Shown here in pieces: positions 10,401 to 16,333 of a stretch of DNA of 16,948 nucleotides; position 1 is the stretch's first letter; every line of letters begins with the position of its first letter. Made by a program: the position numbers and the translations under genes. Source of the stretch: Treponema sp. (GTDB taxonomy: Bacteria; Spirochaetota; Spirochaetia; Treponematales; Breznakiellaceae). The DNA is taken from contig JAITHH010000112.1 of assembly GCA_031280065.1 (NCBI GenBank), positions 1-16,948 on the forward strand. Direction: 5' to 3'. A model generated the notes under the pieces. The model did not search any database. It saw nothing but the letters and a program-made list of their open reading frames with translations, and was not told where the DNA came from.

Positions 10401-13400
10401 TATCAGCGCCGAACTCACCGCCGCCCTGAGCAAGATCGGTTTCTATGCGGGGGCGCAGATCTCCCTGGTATTCGTCAAAGGCGGCGTGGACATCTACATT
10501 TTCGGCAAAAACGGCAAGCCGATCTTCTCCGGCGAAGGTTATGTACGCCTCGGCATGAAGAAAGGGGCCATCGTCAACAAGAAGGTACTGTTCATCCCCA
10601 TCGTTGTTCCGGGTTCGGATATATGGCTTCCAAGCGTGAACGCCGAATTCGGCGTGTTCACCAACGGCAAAACGGGCTTTAAGGGCTTTACGGAGGTTCC
10701 CATTCTGGGGCAGGTAGGGGTCTTTGCCGGGCCGGGGGTGTTCAGCATCACGAATCTTTCAAGTTACCAGATAGAGAAGCCCGCCGTAAAAGCCCCCAGC
10801 CTGAGAAAGTCAATCCGGGCCGCACCCGGCGGTGTGAACACCGGCGGTGTTTACACCGATGGTACGCAGGATTTTGACGGCGCGGAAGACGCGCAGTACA
10901 ACGTGTACATCGGGGAGGGCGGCAGGAACGGCTTGGAACGGATCGTGTTTCTCTTGGGCTATACCGAAGGGGACCCGCAGATCAGCGTGGAATCGCCTTC
11001 GGGAATCGAATATTTTGAGGGGCGGGAGCATACGGAAACGGTATTCATGGAAAATGTGCTGGCCCTGATTGTCCACAGCGAAGAATCCGGCTTGTGGCGG
11101 GCGTATGTGTCCAACGCGCCGGAAGAGAGCTATGCGCTCCAGGTTCTGGGGGTGAGCGCCATACCGGAAGTGCGGGTAAACGAACCGTCCGCGCTCGCGG
11201 AGCGGGTGAGCGGTAGTTTTATGGTTCAGGGGACGGCTGGCGGCCTTGCGGAAAGCGCGGAAAAAACCGGGCTGGAGGCGATCATCCAGGTCCGCGAACC
11301 GCTTGCGCCGGGATCGGCATCCCGGACCGGAGGACCGGCAATCCAGGCGGGAAGCGCCCGGATCGGGGCGGACGGGCGCTTTACCGCGCAAATCCCCGTA
11401 GACGACATTCCCGACGGTGAATACCTGGTGTCTGTCCAGGTGGCGCGGGAGGGTGAAAGCATCTCGCCGCCTGAATATGCGCCGGGGACGATCCGCGTGG
11501 ACCGGAGCGGCCTGCCCATGAATCCGCCGGAGGGTCTGCGGGTTGCGGAAACCGACCGGGGAACGGTAACGCTGCGCTGGCTGAACAGCAGCGGGGCGAG
11601 AACCAGCGGCTACCGGGTCAAAATACAGAACATGGATACCGAAGGGGAATATTGCGTTTCCGCCGGGAATATCACGTCCTTTACCCTGCCCGGATGCGGC
11701 GCAGGACAGCGCCTGTCCTTTGCGGTGGCGGCGCTTGATGATAAACAGCGTGAAAGCCCCTTCGCCGGGCCGGTAACGATCACCGTTGGCGCGGAACGGC
11801 CCGCATATAACCGGCCCCGCGTCAGCCCCGCCGCGATCAGCGTCCGGAGCGTTATGGGAGAATTTATCGAAGGAAAGATACCGCTGGCCTTTGACGCTTA
11901 CCGGGAGGATTCCGGCGCGGCGGGCTATGCGCTCGTACGGAGCGCGGAGGGGGCGGAGCGTCTTCCGGGCCGGCTTTTCTTTACGGGGCCGGTCAAGATA
12001 GCGGGGGCGCAGGCGGAAGCGCAATGGCGGATGGGGATTGCCCCGGACGCGGCCCCCGGTTTGTACCGTGTTCAGGCGGAGGCGGTAAACGAGGCAAACG
12101 GAGCCTTAGCCGCGCCCTTTACCCTGGAGATTACGGTTGAGCCGCCTATGCCGGTAATCACAAGTGTTGAACCCGCTGAAATCGACGGGACGCGGGAGCA
12201 GGCGCTTACTATCTACGGCAGCGGCTTTGTGCCAGGGACGCGGGTGTTCTGGCAGGGCCGGGAGCTTGCCCTGACCAGCGAAGGGCCCGGAGCGCCGCCG
12301 TCCATGACCGCCCTGCGCGTCCTCATTCCGGCGCAGACTGCGGCGGGGACCTCCCCCTTAATGGTGCAGGGCCTTGCCGTCGGCCTTGCCGATAGCAAGG
12401 CCGCGTCATATCCGCTCACCATAACGCTCCCCGATTGGCGGCTTGTCCTGCACAACCGGATCGCGGAAACCGTTGCCGGGGGTACGGTGAGCTATGGGCT
12501 TTCCGTGATGGGCATAAACGGGTTTACCGGCAGTGTGCCGTTTACCGCGCTTGAAACCCCCGCGGGATTTACCGTGAGCCTGCCGGCGGTCTCTGCGGGC
12601 AGCGCCGCCGCGATCCGGGTACGGGCCGCCGGGGATGCCGCGCCGGGGACCTATACCACCCGTATCACCGGCGGCATAGCCGCCGGGGGCGAGGGGAAGA
12701 CCTTTGAAATCATCACGATTGTGGGCGAACAAGCGCCCGCGCCGCGCCTGAGCAGCGTGTACCCCAGCGCGGGCATCGCGGGGACCGTGGCGCGGGTGTA
12801 CGGCTATGGGTTGGGCGCTCAAGGCCGCTTGTATCTGAACGATCAGCCCCTGGAAGTTTCCCATTGGGAGGATGGGGAAGCGGTATTCACCGTCCCGGAC
12901 ACGGGGAAAAGCGGTTCTCTCTACGCGCTTACCGCTTTCGGGGAGAGCAACCGGCTCCCCTTTGGGGTGCGGGAGCGGGGATTCAGCCTGCGTCCCGCCG
13001 AGTCCCTCCTGGAAATGAGCGCCGGGGAAACGAAACGCCTGGAGATTGCCCTGTCAGGCTACGCCGATACGGTGTACCTCCAGGCGGAAGCCGAGCCCGG
13101 AGCGCCTCTGAACGCGGCGCTGGAAACCAGCGAGGCCGCGCCTAACCGGATCATTGGAATTCGTATCAGCGCGGCGGGAGCGGCGGCGGACGGGACCTGG
13201 AAATTGCGTGTCTGGGGGAAGAGCCGGGGCTATGAATCTGCGGCGGAGATTACGGTACGCATTGGCGGCGCTTTCGCTCTTGAAACGGCGGAGCTTCCCG
13301 AAGGTGAAACCGGCGTTTCCTATTACGCGGCGCTGTCCAGCGTCAACGGCGCGGGTCAAGCGGAATACCGCCTGATCAGCGGCGGGACGCCGCCGGGTTT

Positions 13401-15981
13401 GAGCATGGATCTCCAGGGGGTAATCAGCGGGATTCCCCGTCAGCCGGGCTCGCGGCTGTTGCGGTTCGAGGCCCGGGACAGCGGCGGGCGGTCCGCGTCC
13501 AGGGAACTGCCCCTGGTCATCAGAGAAGACGCCTGGGCTCAGGCGGACAAGGACGGCGGTATGAGCCGGGCAGTCAGCGCGGAACTCCCGGCAAACGCGG
13601 AGACGGCGTGGCGCTATGACGGGAAAAGCCCGGTCCGCGCCATCATCGCGGCGGAGGAGCAGGTCATCATGCTTACGGACGAGGGAATCACCGCCTTGCA
13701 CCGCACGCGGGGCGCATTGAACTGGACCTGCAAGGGCGGCTACCAAAAGGCCGCCTATGCCGGGGGAAAACTCTACGCGCTGACCAGCGCGGGCGTCCTG
13801 GAGGCGCGGGATATGACCATCGGTTCGCGCCTAAGCGCCCGCGGGGGAATTCAGTCGTTCAGTACCAACGGCACGATCATTCTGGCGGAAAGCGCTGACG
13901 CGATCTTGGCCTTGGACGCCGCCGGGGGGACGCTCATGGCGCGGTATGAACTCCAGCGGGAAGGGGGCCGGGTGTTATGGCAGAACGGCGTTCCCTATTG
14001 GATCGGGGAGACGGGCTTTGCGCCCCTCTTTGGGAAAGGCGCTGCCTGGGACGCGGGGGAAGCGATCTGCGCGGCGGCGGCGGACAGCAGGGGATACGCC
14101 CTGCTCACGGAAACCGCCCTGATCCTGCTAGACCGGGAGGGCCGCGAGCTTGGAAGAGCGGAGCGCCGCTCCCAAAGAACCGCCGGGCTTGCCTTGGCGA
14201 AAGATGCGGCGCTGGTCGCGGATCACGGTATGGTCTGCGAGTACCGCCGGGAAGACTTGTCCCTGCGCTGGGTAAAACAAAGCGGGGAACATCGGGCGCT
14301 TGCCCTGGGTAAGGAAAAAGCGGTCATAGCCGGGCCGCCGGGCCTGCGGGTGTTGAACCGCTCTACAGGCGCGGATATTTGGCAGGACGAGAAGTCCTAT
14401 ACGGCCCTTGCCCTGCACCGGGGGCGGATCTATGCGGCGGACCGTCAAGGCCGGGTATACGCCTACAGCGGTTCCGCCAATGACGAGGGCCCGCAGACGC
14501 GGATTCACCTGAATCCCGCCGCGCCCGACGGGATGAACGGCTGGTATATCACGCCGCCCCTGGTACAGATACAGAGCGGCGACCGGGAAAGCGCGGTTGC
14601 GGAATTGAAGGCCTGGTACAACGGGCGGGAACTGGCCGATCCCGCGGAATCCTTTGTTTTGGAGGACGGCGGGCACAGCGTCCTCGCCTATGGCGTTGAT
14701 ACGCACGGGCTGAGGGGCGCAGCGGCGCAGGCGGTCTTGAAAGTGGACGCGGCCCCTCCCGAAAGCGAGTACCAGCTTTCCGCGGAGCCCCGGAACGGCT
14801 GGTTTACGGGGGCCGTAACCCTCAGCCTTGAAGCCTGGGACGAGGAGTCGGGACTCAGCCGGATATGGACTTCCATGGGAACCTACACGGAGCCGGTCTG
14901 GTTCGGCGGCCAGGGGGTACATCCCTTCTCGTGGTACGCCCTGGACCGGGCGGGGAACCGTGAAACCCGGCGGAATATCGAGATACGCATAGACGCGGAA
15001 GCGCCCCTGACCGAGGCGCAGGCCGCTTATGACCGGGGCATGACGGAACTGAGCCTTATGGGTATAGACGCGCTGTCCGGCGTTGACCTTATCGAGTATT
15101 CGATTGACGGCGGCCCGGCGGAGCGCTACACGGAACCGCTGGTGTTTATGCGCGAGGGTAAATACCGGGTGCGCTTCCGGGCGATAGACCGGGCAGGCAA
15201 TGCCGGGGCGTGGGCGGACCGCGAGGTGTGGGTAACGCCCCCGGAGGAGGAGGCGCTGATCCGCTCGGCGTCGATTAACGGCAAGGAGCGGCAGGTTATG
15301 AGCCCTGCCCGGAATGGGGCGGCCTTCGCCCGTTCCAGGGATGAAAGCGCGGCGTTATTCAACCTGCCGTCCTACGCGCTGGGCGGGGCCTATCTGCTCT
15401 GGGAAGCGGAAGACCTCCGCGCTGATGAAAGCGCCCGCATCCGCTTCCAGGTGAACAAGGATGCGGCGGTCTATCTGTTTCTTCCCCCCGGCCTGGACGC
15501 GGACCCGAAGTGGAGCTTTGTCGAGGGGAATGTGCGCATCAACCGGCGTTACTACCCGGAGGGCGCGGCAATTTATATGCGGCGTTTTGACGCGGGGGCT
15601 TGGGTTGAATTGCCGTCTCTCCCTGCGGGGATGCCGCCGCCTTTAACGGCGGTTCAGGAGCGGGGCGCTGTTTTCGGCGATATCCAGCTTCGTGAGGCGG
15701 GATCGCCTGACTCGGTCATGCCGGGCGAATACGAGCGGGGATCGGTTCTGATCCTGGAAGCGCAGGTCAGTCCGTGGCCTTACCGCCGCCGGCTGCCCTT
15801 ACGGAAACGCTGGCTGGTCAACACCGGCGATGGCTGGATTCCCCTGGATGGGAACCAATACGCCTTGCCGGAGGAACCGGACCGCTCTTACCTGACGATA
15901 CGCCTGGAACTGTACACCCCTGACGGGCAGGTGGAACACCGGGCGGAGAAGACGGTAGGGATAAAGGGGGGCCGGGAGTAA
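1411..15981 (+). CDS. Giant exported multi-domain protein (4856 aa): Ig-like, beta-repeat array, Fn3, TIG, PQQ propeller, OmpL47-like
   Basis: ATG 1411 was chosen over GTG 1387 because it has a ribosome site and gives a clean signal (MKTARILLMTVLLSAC...). This could be a lipoprotein signal (LSAC, Cys16) or end at LAA24. Approximate domains: 25-140 unique; 141-815 about seven Ig-like repeats with DxTPP joints and DxAGN motifs; 815-1160 further Ig/Fn3-like modules (DYAGN 1035, DRAGN 1146); 1165-2800 a long unrecognised beta-repeat array; 2800-3120 a glycine-rich beta domain including GGIPLGNTGLYINGITGG near 2910; 3120-3365 PPC-like and Ig-like modules; 3370-3458 Fn3; 3580-3670 TIG; 3672-3770 NEW3-like; 3775-3855 second TIG; 3960-4038 He_PIG-like Ig; 4041-4360 PQQ-type propeller; 4362-4607 three OmpL47-like modules; then a C-terminal beta domain. 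No LPXTG, autotransporter barrel or C-terminal membrane segment was seen. It is probably a surface or periplasmic adhesin or scaffold. The modules are named from motifs by eye; overall function is unknown. Confidence 0.93.
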   Translation: MKTARILLMTVLLSACLRLAPLAAERFEIYNKMLIDQNVILSLENIESVYQNGDDWYYRGNSAVLKYTVVEYRTINQEAAYSFSLDMTVFSGSMGRDSFAVLTPPSGELAISGFAYINISAGYIANRRNTEYMIDNICLRPDTLPPVISLDRPDIVVSNSDVTLTASVSDSESGAAPGMTSYVINSGNPVTGTQARITSEGSHTVTFSAFDRVGRRTDKTARVLIDKTPPIIEGLSAPGSWTAPGYQFSGVRLQDPPSPAVSGLKRNSLRAVLQGNSPAGISLSYNAATGMLDPFTVPGLGSGTHTLTLLIEDTAGNTGQASVSFNVDGTAPQFSAAVNGVVKKQGQGRRIPLRIGDIQEAHSGLNSRAWKYRIDGGAWTSFSPAAAGTYLSAELDVGPLAGGIRRLDISGADNCGNASTVETSFTVDDTPPRITHHGAFGASIDGAAWTNQSALPVAAADSESGLASLNAEIKRRNLQGQWVPSADAALNAGQLSFTPGTADGIFQVHLTAEDHAGNSGALVLYARIDRTPPSLTLPSGVSGGAGVSAQAEDAASGIDAASWEWQDGSGVWRPGRTATLGEGRARPFRFRVKDQAGNSAERGGSITVDLTPPQAAASVPAIAAGNTLALRDINAQDALTGIASAWYQVDGGTRQTIDGWPRTAYTVPLESYSEGMHRITLGASDGAGHTGMSGEYAFIIDRSPPEVSGLVIRDVNAPEKVLGLLDFTASEEALVRAQGTDCYRDRGERLAGTVSVWYWDIQRDQNAPAVFSPERSSAQPEFTVSGLAHGGNYLYIAAQDAAGNRSAAVRQIVNRDAAIPGAPGVKSPTHREARRAEHAGFLSTAEFQFIAASGMLSGTDAYRWELETLEIVSGISGTAQPVAAGTIDALDETGTGRLSLPLADNGENEFYRLSVRCIGGNGAEGIPAAYQFRVDSAAPSEVRIGVFPQVDEERWYHQQEALAVWNQPADMTGVAEYRYWISAGESWTPPTEEELAGYDLSAWGVTRENELLIDVQSALGGASSGKLRIGVCAEDYAGNRKLGLASLQCDFRSPVFEPGAGSPPGANAPQGVFTPVVTDAAAAFGKAKRIVWGRLADGESGADAITLIVAGAGSSRTFTLPPGAEEYTVDRLEDDAFYTIFVQGFDRAGNRAEGYTACVTGNGITPPRFALPYREPIQGFELSGQRIVDSGSSACTFEGLVLEIPAAMAVFRIQSQHGQQPVREALRFLPLEALEISGGLPLRGRGPAGLYEVSADGFSITGTAFSFDREYGLALEGGAYTRPVLTGGIRDSRQAALGTVRLGRPPVIRFSSGPGQLGGPAGIATWDEALPAFSLRQVETVSLYAGQERFDGPGIALESGVIGSGITLRPGEGEGALRIAESRVSAESLDLRGVLVIAGDRPARLTMAGVEYRVKQAGVRGRYLDIYEAALLLPPGCEPQTVSLGNFSIAISSGMVTNGPDFYAASLVIQRPGGGTFAIDRLEFAPDGSLYASGGITSEVYGTMRAHKLLLTNAGADWERGAEIDGFSALVHGFPVSARNARFTSQGILIEQGWIELRGGRRELSGLGLAANALNQVYRDGTILDSYTVQSGYGDPLAVAGGGVTAEGVFGVMTVPLGRLLQAQSSGQSWEFTVRFEPDGTMRGRLPSAGGIAIGGHIFEAEGIEFLGNRIAIDRLKAPGIPGLSGQAVFEGFSFNAADLLTAGATAASHTLALDGWNIAYPTLRLSDAGIGGLGGLVLPETLGGGLLEFADSIIGSGGDFISGIADNLHNAEIHGLAARLENAALQAVSGVYTLVCENPLISLRDIGGPDLRFGETVFNALGSVLRGAPGTEGGGFVSANGCRVDSAGGFIGSEGVILAGKLGAQWWDAAESIPIPEGIRLLAGGLVTGAAANGTARFPFQGWNLDGAGIEFGLDGITLSSNQITYRGITIDLGEAFFDAQGRINAVFRQTQALELPLVNGMRALLQETSIGAQGLEAAVTIFFPEGFGANSLRFEKIRLLPDGSFETRAEADRFNFSLGGFDFAFENISLDGFGLYIRQAELTMPESLEHKRLYVRGVRLSANGISHEDDNIEPFMLWGMEFLLNAFSLQGGLLQFYGDIKLPAAMPGVLSGRRLAIRELSAAITGEIRAFDARLEGGFEVPFLDSWKLRSSSLRISHEQGRPRIRLSSAELFFPAGYIADAIAVEHLMFDPLAGAFDFESLTASMNIAMNCGGLEFTLSTIRIQQDLTVGFSGSARFPSSGVPGFIAGKTITVDALEIKRNGALGKVNASLDGIEGSLLPGLEGLLLKNGRLSLIKEADRALLVSVRGDIALTAAMPGPLAGTVLTIESFTIDPSVPAVTEFKASAFVPSMRLFENQFRNLSVGLGWDAVMQTGLLSLPGTMILPDSFPDFLAGRTAQISSFTIGLDGLIRSFGASYTSEAGQVFTLVDAVRVSDVQVSVALPNGLGGGQFSFDAAGTVILDPGHFPEGIGGLKTAVRMSFDTLSGLKTVSASLAVPDQLLFGSVKMSGVSLRVLKEERSPLTLSLAGNLALPSRFPGGLKDMTVHIRRFTMNANGEITDLDAEAGNIDTRIFSFAELRNGSLRLRTGARNELIAGVQGTIRLTAPGLPSQITSRTFTIDKLELSTRDGIKAFEAGVDGDLSFTILGGLRVKLNRFSLSESRLLLDAGVTLPANYLPGLAGAQIDLETFKLGWDGKIIEIRGGLGALDIAVAGFSGRIDGLYFEQDAGGQYRVSLRSCRIRFPQSFGSLGGQYAAIKNAYFNPANGVFMGDIEAPKLSAVIAGFTLDLLEPAIEFTKQRIAFAQVRLNAPDFMGAGAVSVKGLKIAPGGIELSGGGIKLPDFTLGVLLFTNVEIEFAINPGGSSMFAGRGSVFIPSAGNISAALSFVDRSSVYPLGLKQAEFSYTLAAGGIPLGNTGLYINGITGGLSYGPPSELPGKVQGLFGSQGPRIRLGVSVGDAFGGRFISMKPVTWIDINNAAWAFQGSAVVLGGSLNISAELTAALSKIGFYAGAQISLVFVKGGVDIYIFGKNGKPIFSGEGYVRLGMKKGAIVNKKVLFIPIVVPGSDIWLPSVNAEFGVFTNGKTGFKGFTEVPILGQVGVFAGPGVFSITNLSSYQIEKPAVKAPSLRKSIRAAPGGVNTGGVYTDGTQDFDGAEDAQYNVYIGEGGRNGLERIVFLLGYTEGDPQISVESPSGIEYFEGREHTETVFMENVLALIVHSEESGLWRAYVSNAPEESYALQVLGVSAIPEVRVNEPSALAERVSGSFMVQGTAGGLAESAEKTGLEAIIQVREPLAPGSASRTGGPAIQAGSARIGADGRFTAQIPVDDIPDGEYLVSVQVAREGESISPPEYAPGTIRVDRSGLPMNPPEGLRVAETDRGTVTLRWLNSSGARTSGYRVKIQNMDTEGEYCVSAGNITSFTLPGCGAGQRLSFAVAALDDKQRESPFAGPVTITVGAERPAYNRPRVSPAAISVRSVMGEFIEGKIPLAFDAYREDSGAAGYALVRSAEGAERLPGRLFFTGPVKIAGAQAEAQWRMGIAPDAAPGLYRVQAEAVNEANGALAAPFTLEITVEPPMPVITSVEPAEIDGTREQALTIYGSGFVPGTRVFWQGRELALTSEGPGAPPSMTALRVLIPAQTAAGTSPLMVQGLAVGLADSKAASYPLTITLPDWRLVLHNRIAETVAGGTVSYGLSVMGINGFTGSVPFTALETPAGFTVSLPAVSAGSAAAIRVRAAGDAAPGTYTTRITGGIAAGGEGKTFEIITIVGEQAPAPRLSSVYPSAGIAGTVARVYGYGLGAQGRLYLNDQPLEVSHWEDGEAVFTVPDTGKSGSLYALTAFGESNRLPFGVRERGFSLRPAESLLEMSAGETKRLEIALSGYADTVYLQAEAEPGAPLNAALETSEAAPNRIIGIRISAAGAAADGTWKLRVWGKSRGYESAAEITVRIGGAFALETAELPEGETGVSYYAALSSVNGAGQAEYRLISGGTPPGLSMDLQGVISGIPRQPGSRLLRFEARDSGGRSASRELPLVIREDAWAQADKDGGMSRAVSAELPANAETAWRYDGKSPVRAIIAAEEQVIMLTDEGITALHRTRGALNWTCKGGYQKAAYAGGKLYALTSAGVLEARDMTIGSRLSARGGIQSFSTNGTIILAESADAILALDAAGGTLMARYELQREGGRVLWQNGVPYWIGETGFAPLFGKGAAWDAGEAICAAAADSRGYALLTETALILLDREGRELGRAERRSQRTAGLALAKDAALVADHGMVCEYRREDLSLRWVKQSGEHRALALGKEKAVIAGPPGLRVLNRSTGADIWQDEKSYTALALHRGRIYAADRQGRVYAYSGSANDEGPQTRIHLNPAAPDGMNGWYITPPLVQIQSGDRESAVAELKAWYNGRELADPAESFVLEDGGHSVLAYGVDTHGLRGAAAQAVLKVDAAPPESEYQLSAEPRNGWFTGAVTLSLEAWDEESGLSRIWTSMGTYTEPVWFGGQGVHPFSWYALDRAGNRETRRNIEIRIDAEAPLTEAQAAYDRGMTELSLMGIDALSGVDLIEYSIDGGPAERYTEPLVFMREGKYRVRFRAIDRAGNAGAWADREVWVTPPEEEALIRSASINGKERQVMSPARNGAAFARSRDESAALFNLPSYALGGAYLLWEAEDLRADESARIRFQVNKDAAVYLFLPPGLDADPKWSFVEGNVRINRRYYPEGAAIYMRRFDAGAWVELPSLPAGMPPPLTAVQERGAVFGDIQLREAGSPDSVMPGEYERGSVLILEAQVSPWPYRRRLPLRKRWLVNTGDGWIPLDGNQYALPEEPDRSYLTIRLELYTPDGQVEHRAEKTVGIKGGRE
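1831..3852 (+). repeat. Protein-level array of about seven Ig-like modules
   Basis: Within the giant protein (residues about 141-814) modules of 80-102 residues repeat. Joints read DTLPP (142), IDKTPP (225), VDGTAP (327), VDDTPP (427), IDRTPP (528), VDLTPP (608) and IDRSPP (700). Each module has a matching late-strand motif: DRVGR 211, DTAGN 313, DNCGN 413, DHAGN 514, DQAGN 594, DGAGH 685, DAAGN 800. This pairing is typical of bacterial Ig-like domains in extracellular stalks. The copies differ widely in sequence, so this is an old array rather than a recent DNA duplication. The same DRAGN signature returns at residues 4512 and 4593 near the C terminus. Confidence 0.8.
7363..9742 (+). repeat. 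Protein-level array of unrecognised 60-80 aa beta repeats
   Basis: Twelve units can be anchored by a [LFM]P..(P)G..(G) turn near residues 1985, 2046, 2104, 2176, 2240, 2315, 2387, 2469, 2535, 2611, 2674 and 2745, spaced 58-82 residues. The best units (for example LPAAMPGVLSGRRLAIREL, LPDSFPDFLAGRTAQIS) continue with an alternating hydrophobic strand, a G-x-[IL]-x-x-[FL] turn and three or so further strands. Looser copies reach upstream to about residue 1165 (nt 4900). There is almost no Cys. I do not recognise the family. The run of amphipathic strands recalls AsmA/TamB-type repeats, which is inference only. Confidence 0.65.
13531..14490 (+). other. PQQ-type beta-propeller segment within the giant protein
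   Basis: Residues about 4041-4360 start with AWAQADKDGGMSRAVSAEL, close to the entry motif (W-x-Q-x-x-x-D) of PQQ-like propellers of the BamB type. Blade-like repeats follow: VIMLTDEGITALHRTRGALNW, KLYALTSAGVLEARDM, IILAESADAILALDAAGGTL, YALLTETALILLDREGREL, AVIAGPPGLRVLNRSTGADIW, RIYAADRQGRVYAYSG. The 'A-L-D-x-x-x-G-x-x-x-W' style is characteristic. Seven or so blades fit the length. It is probably a binding module rather than a PQQ enzyme, because no quinoprotein dehydrogenase active-site region is present. Confidence 0.7.
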
Positions 15982-16062
15982 GACTGCTGTTTGAATGTCT
16001 GGCGGCGCTTTGATGCGGGTGATGGGGGAACACGGTCAACAACTTAAGAAAATAAGCGGAGG

Positions 16063-16098
16063 AAGCTGCGTACCCCCTCTGGGGCAGCCCCGCAGCTT
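16063..16098. repeat. Inverted repeat, 8-bp stem with inner C/G hairpin
   Basis: AAGCTGCG (16063-16070) pairs perfectly with CGCAGCTT (16091-16098). The enclosed bases can form a CCCC/GGGG or a GGGG/CCCC mini-stem. Read on the minus strand the stem is followed, after about six bases, by the T-rich CTTATTTTCTT. It might therefore be a weak terminator for leftward transcription, though it lies well past the end of the small gene. It shares bases 16095-16098 with the longer inverted repeat, so the two cannot form fully at once. Confidence 0.5.
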
Positions 16099-16141
16099 TG
16101 GCTTGAGCGTTTACGCTCCGCGCACACGCTCAAGCCAAAGC
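16095..16141. repeat. Perfect 16-bp inverted repeat with 15-base loop
   Basis: The left arm GCTTTGGCTTGAGCGT (16095-16110) is the exact reverse complement of the right arm (16126-16141). The loop contains a second ACGCTC (16113-16118), identical to the start of the right arm, so the left arm could also pair with it in a short alternative hairpin. No T-run follows on either strand, which argues against a standard intrinsic terminator. It could be a REP-like intergenic palindrome or an RNA 3'-end stabiliser. Confidence 0.75.
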
Positions 16142-16271
16142 CCCTGCCAGCGTGACGTGATAATAGGTAGCTACGTCATCTTTCGTCATATACAAACACC
16201 GGTCACGGTGGATATTTTCCGATGCATGGTATCAGACCCTGTCCAGGGCTATCAGCGCCCCGCCGTCCAAT

Positions 16272-16295
16272 ACCTGGACCCTTCTAATTCCAGGT
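16272..16295. repeat. 7-bp inverted repeat just past the small gene
   Basis: ACCTGGA (16272-16278) pairs with TCCAGGT (16289-16295) around a ten-base loop. It lies about 40 bases beyond the stop codon of the minus-strand gene, where a terminator would be expected. It lacks a T-run on the minus strand, so a terminator role is only a possibility. Confidence 0.35.
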
Positions 16296-16333
16296 TGTTC
16301 TGGCTCATCCGCTCTTGCATCCGCCTTTACTCG

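Larger units (their letters stand above)
15982..16333. other. Intergenic region between convergent genes, rich in inverted repeats
   Basis: About 350 bases separate the stop of the giant gene from the stop of the small minus-strand gene. No gene is supported here: the plus-strand frame starting at 15995 has no ribosome site, runs through the palindromes and then antisense to the small gene. The region is less uniformly GC-rich than the coding parts and holds the hairpins listed separately. No clean hairpin followed by a T-run was found for either convergent gene. Confidence 0.7.

Noticed and set aside
10810..12024. Minus-strand open frame of 404 codons
   Set aside because: It is antisense to the giant gene, very rich in Arg, Pro and His, has no supported ribosome site, and overlaps well-supported domains on the plus strand.
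16153..16178. TGACGT/ACGTCA inverted repeat as a possible operator
   Set aside because: Only six paired bases with a 14-base loop, located between gene ends rather than upstream of a gene.
16130..16333. Possible decayed extension of the small gene, same frame beyond its TAG (including a 19-codon frame from 16189)
   Set aside because: Stops at 16334 and 16232 and a last one at 16130 are about as frequent as expected by chance, and no recognisable protein was seen.
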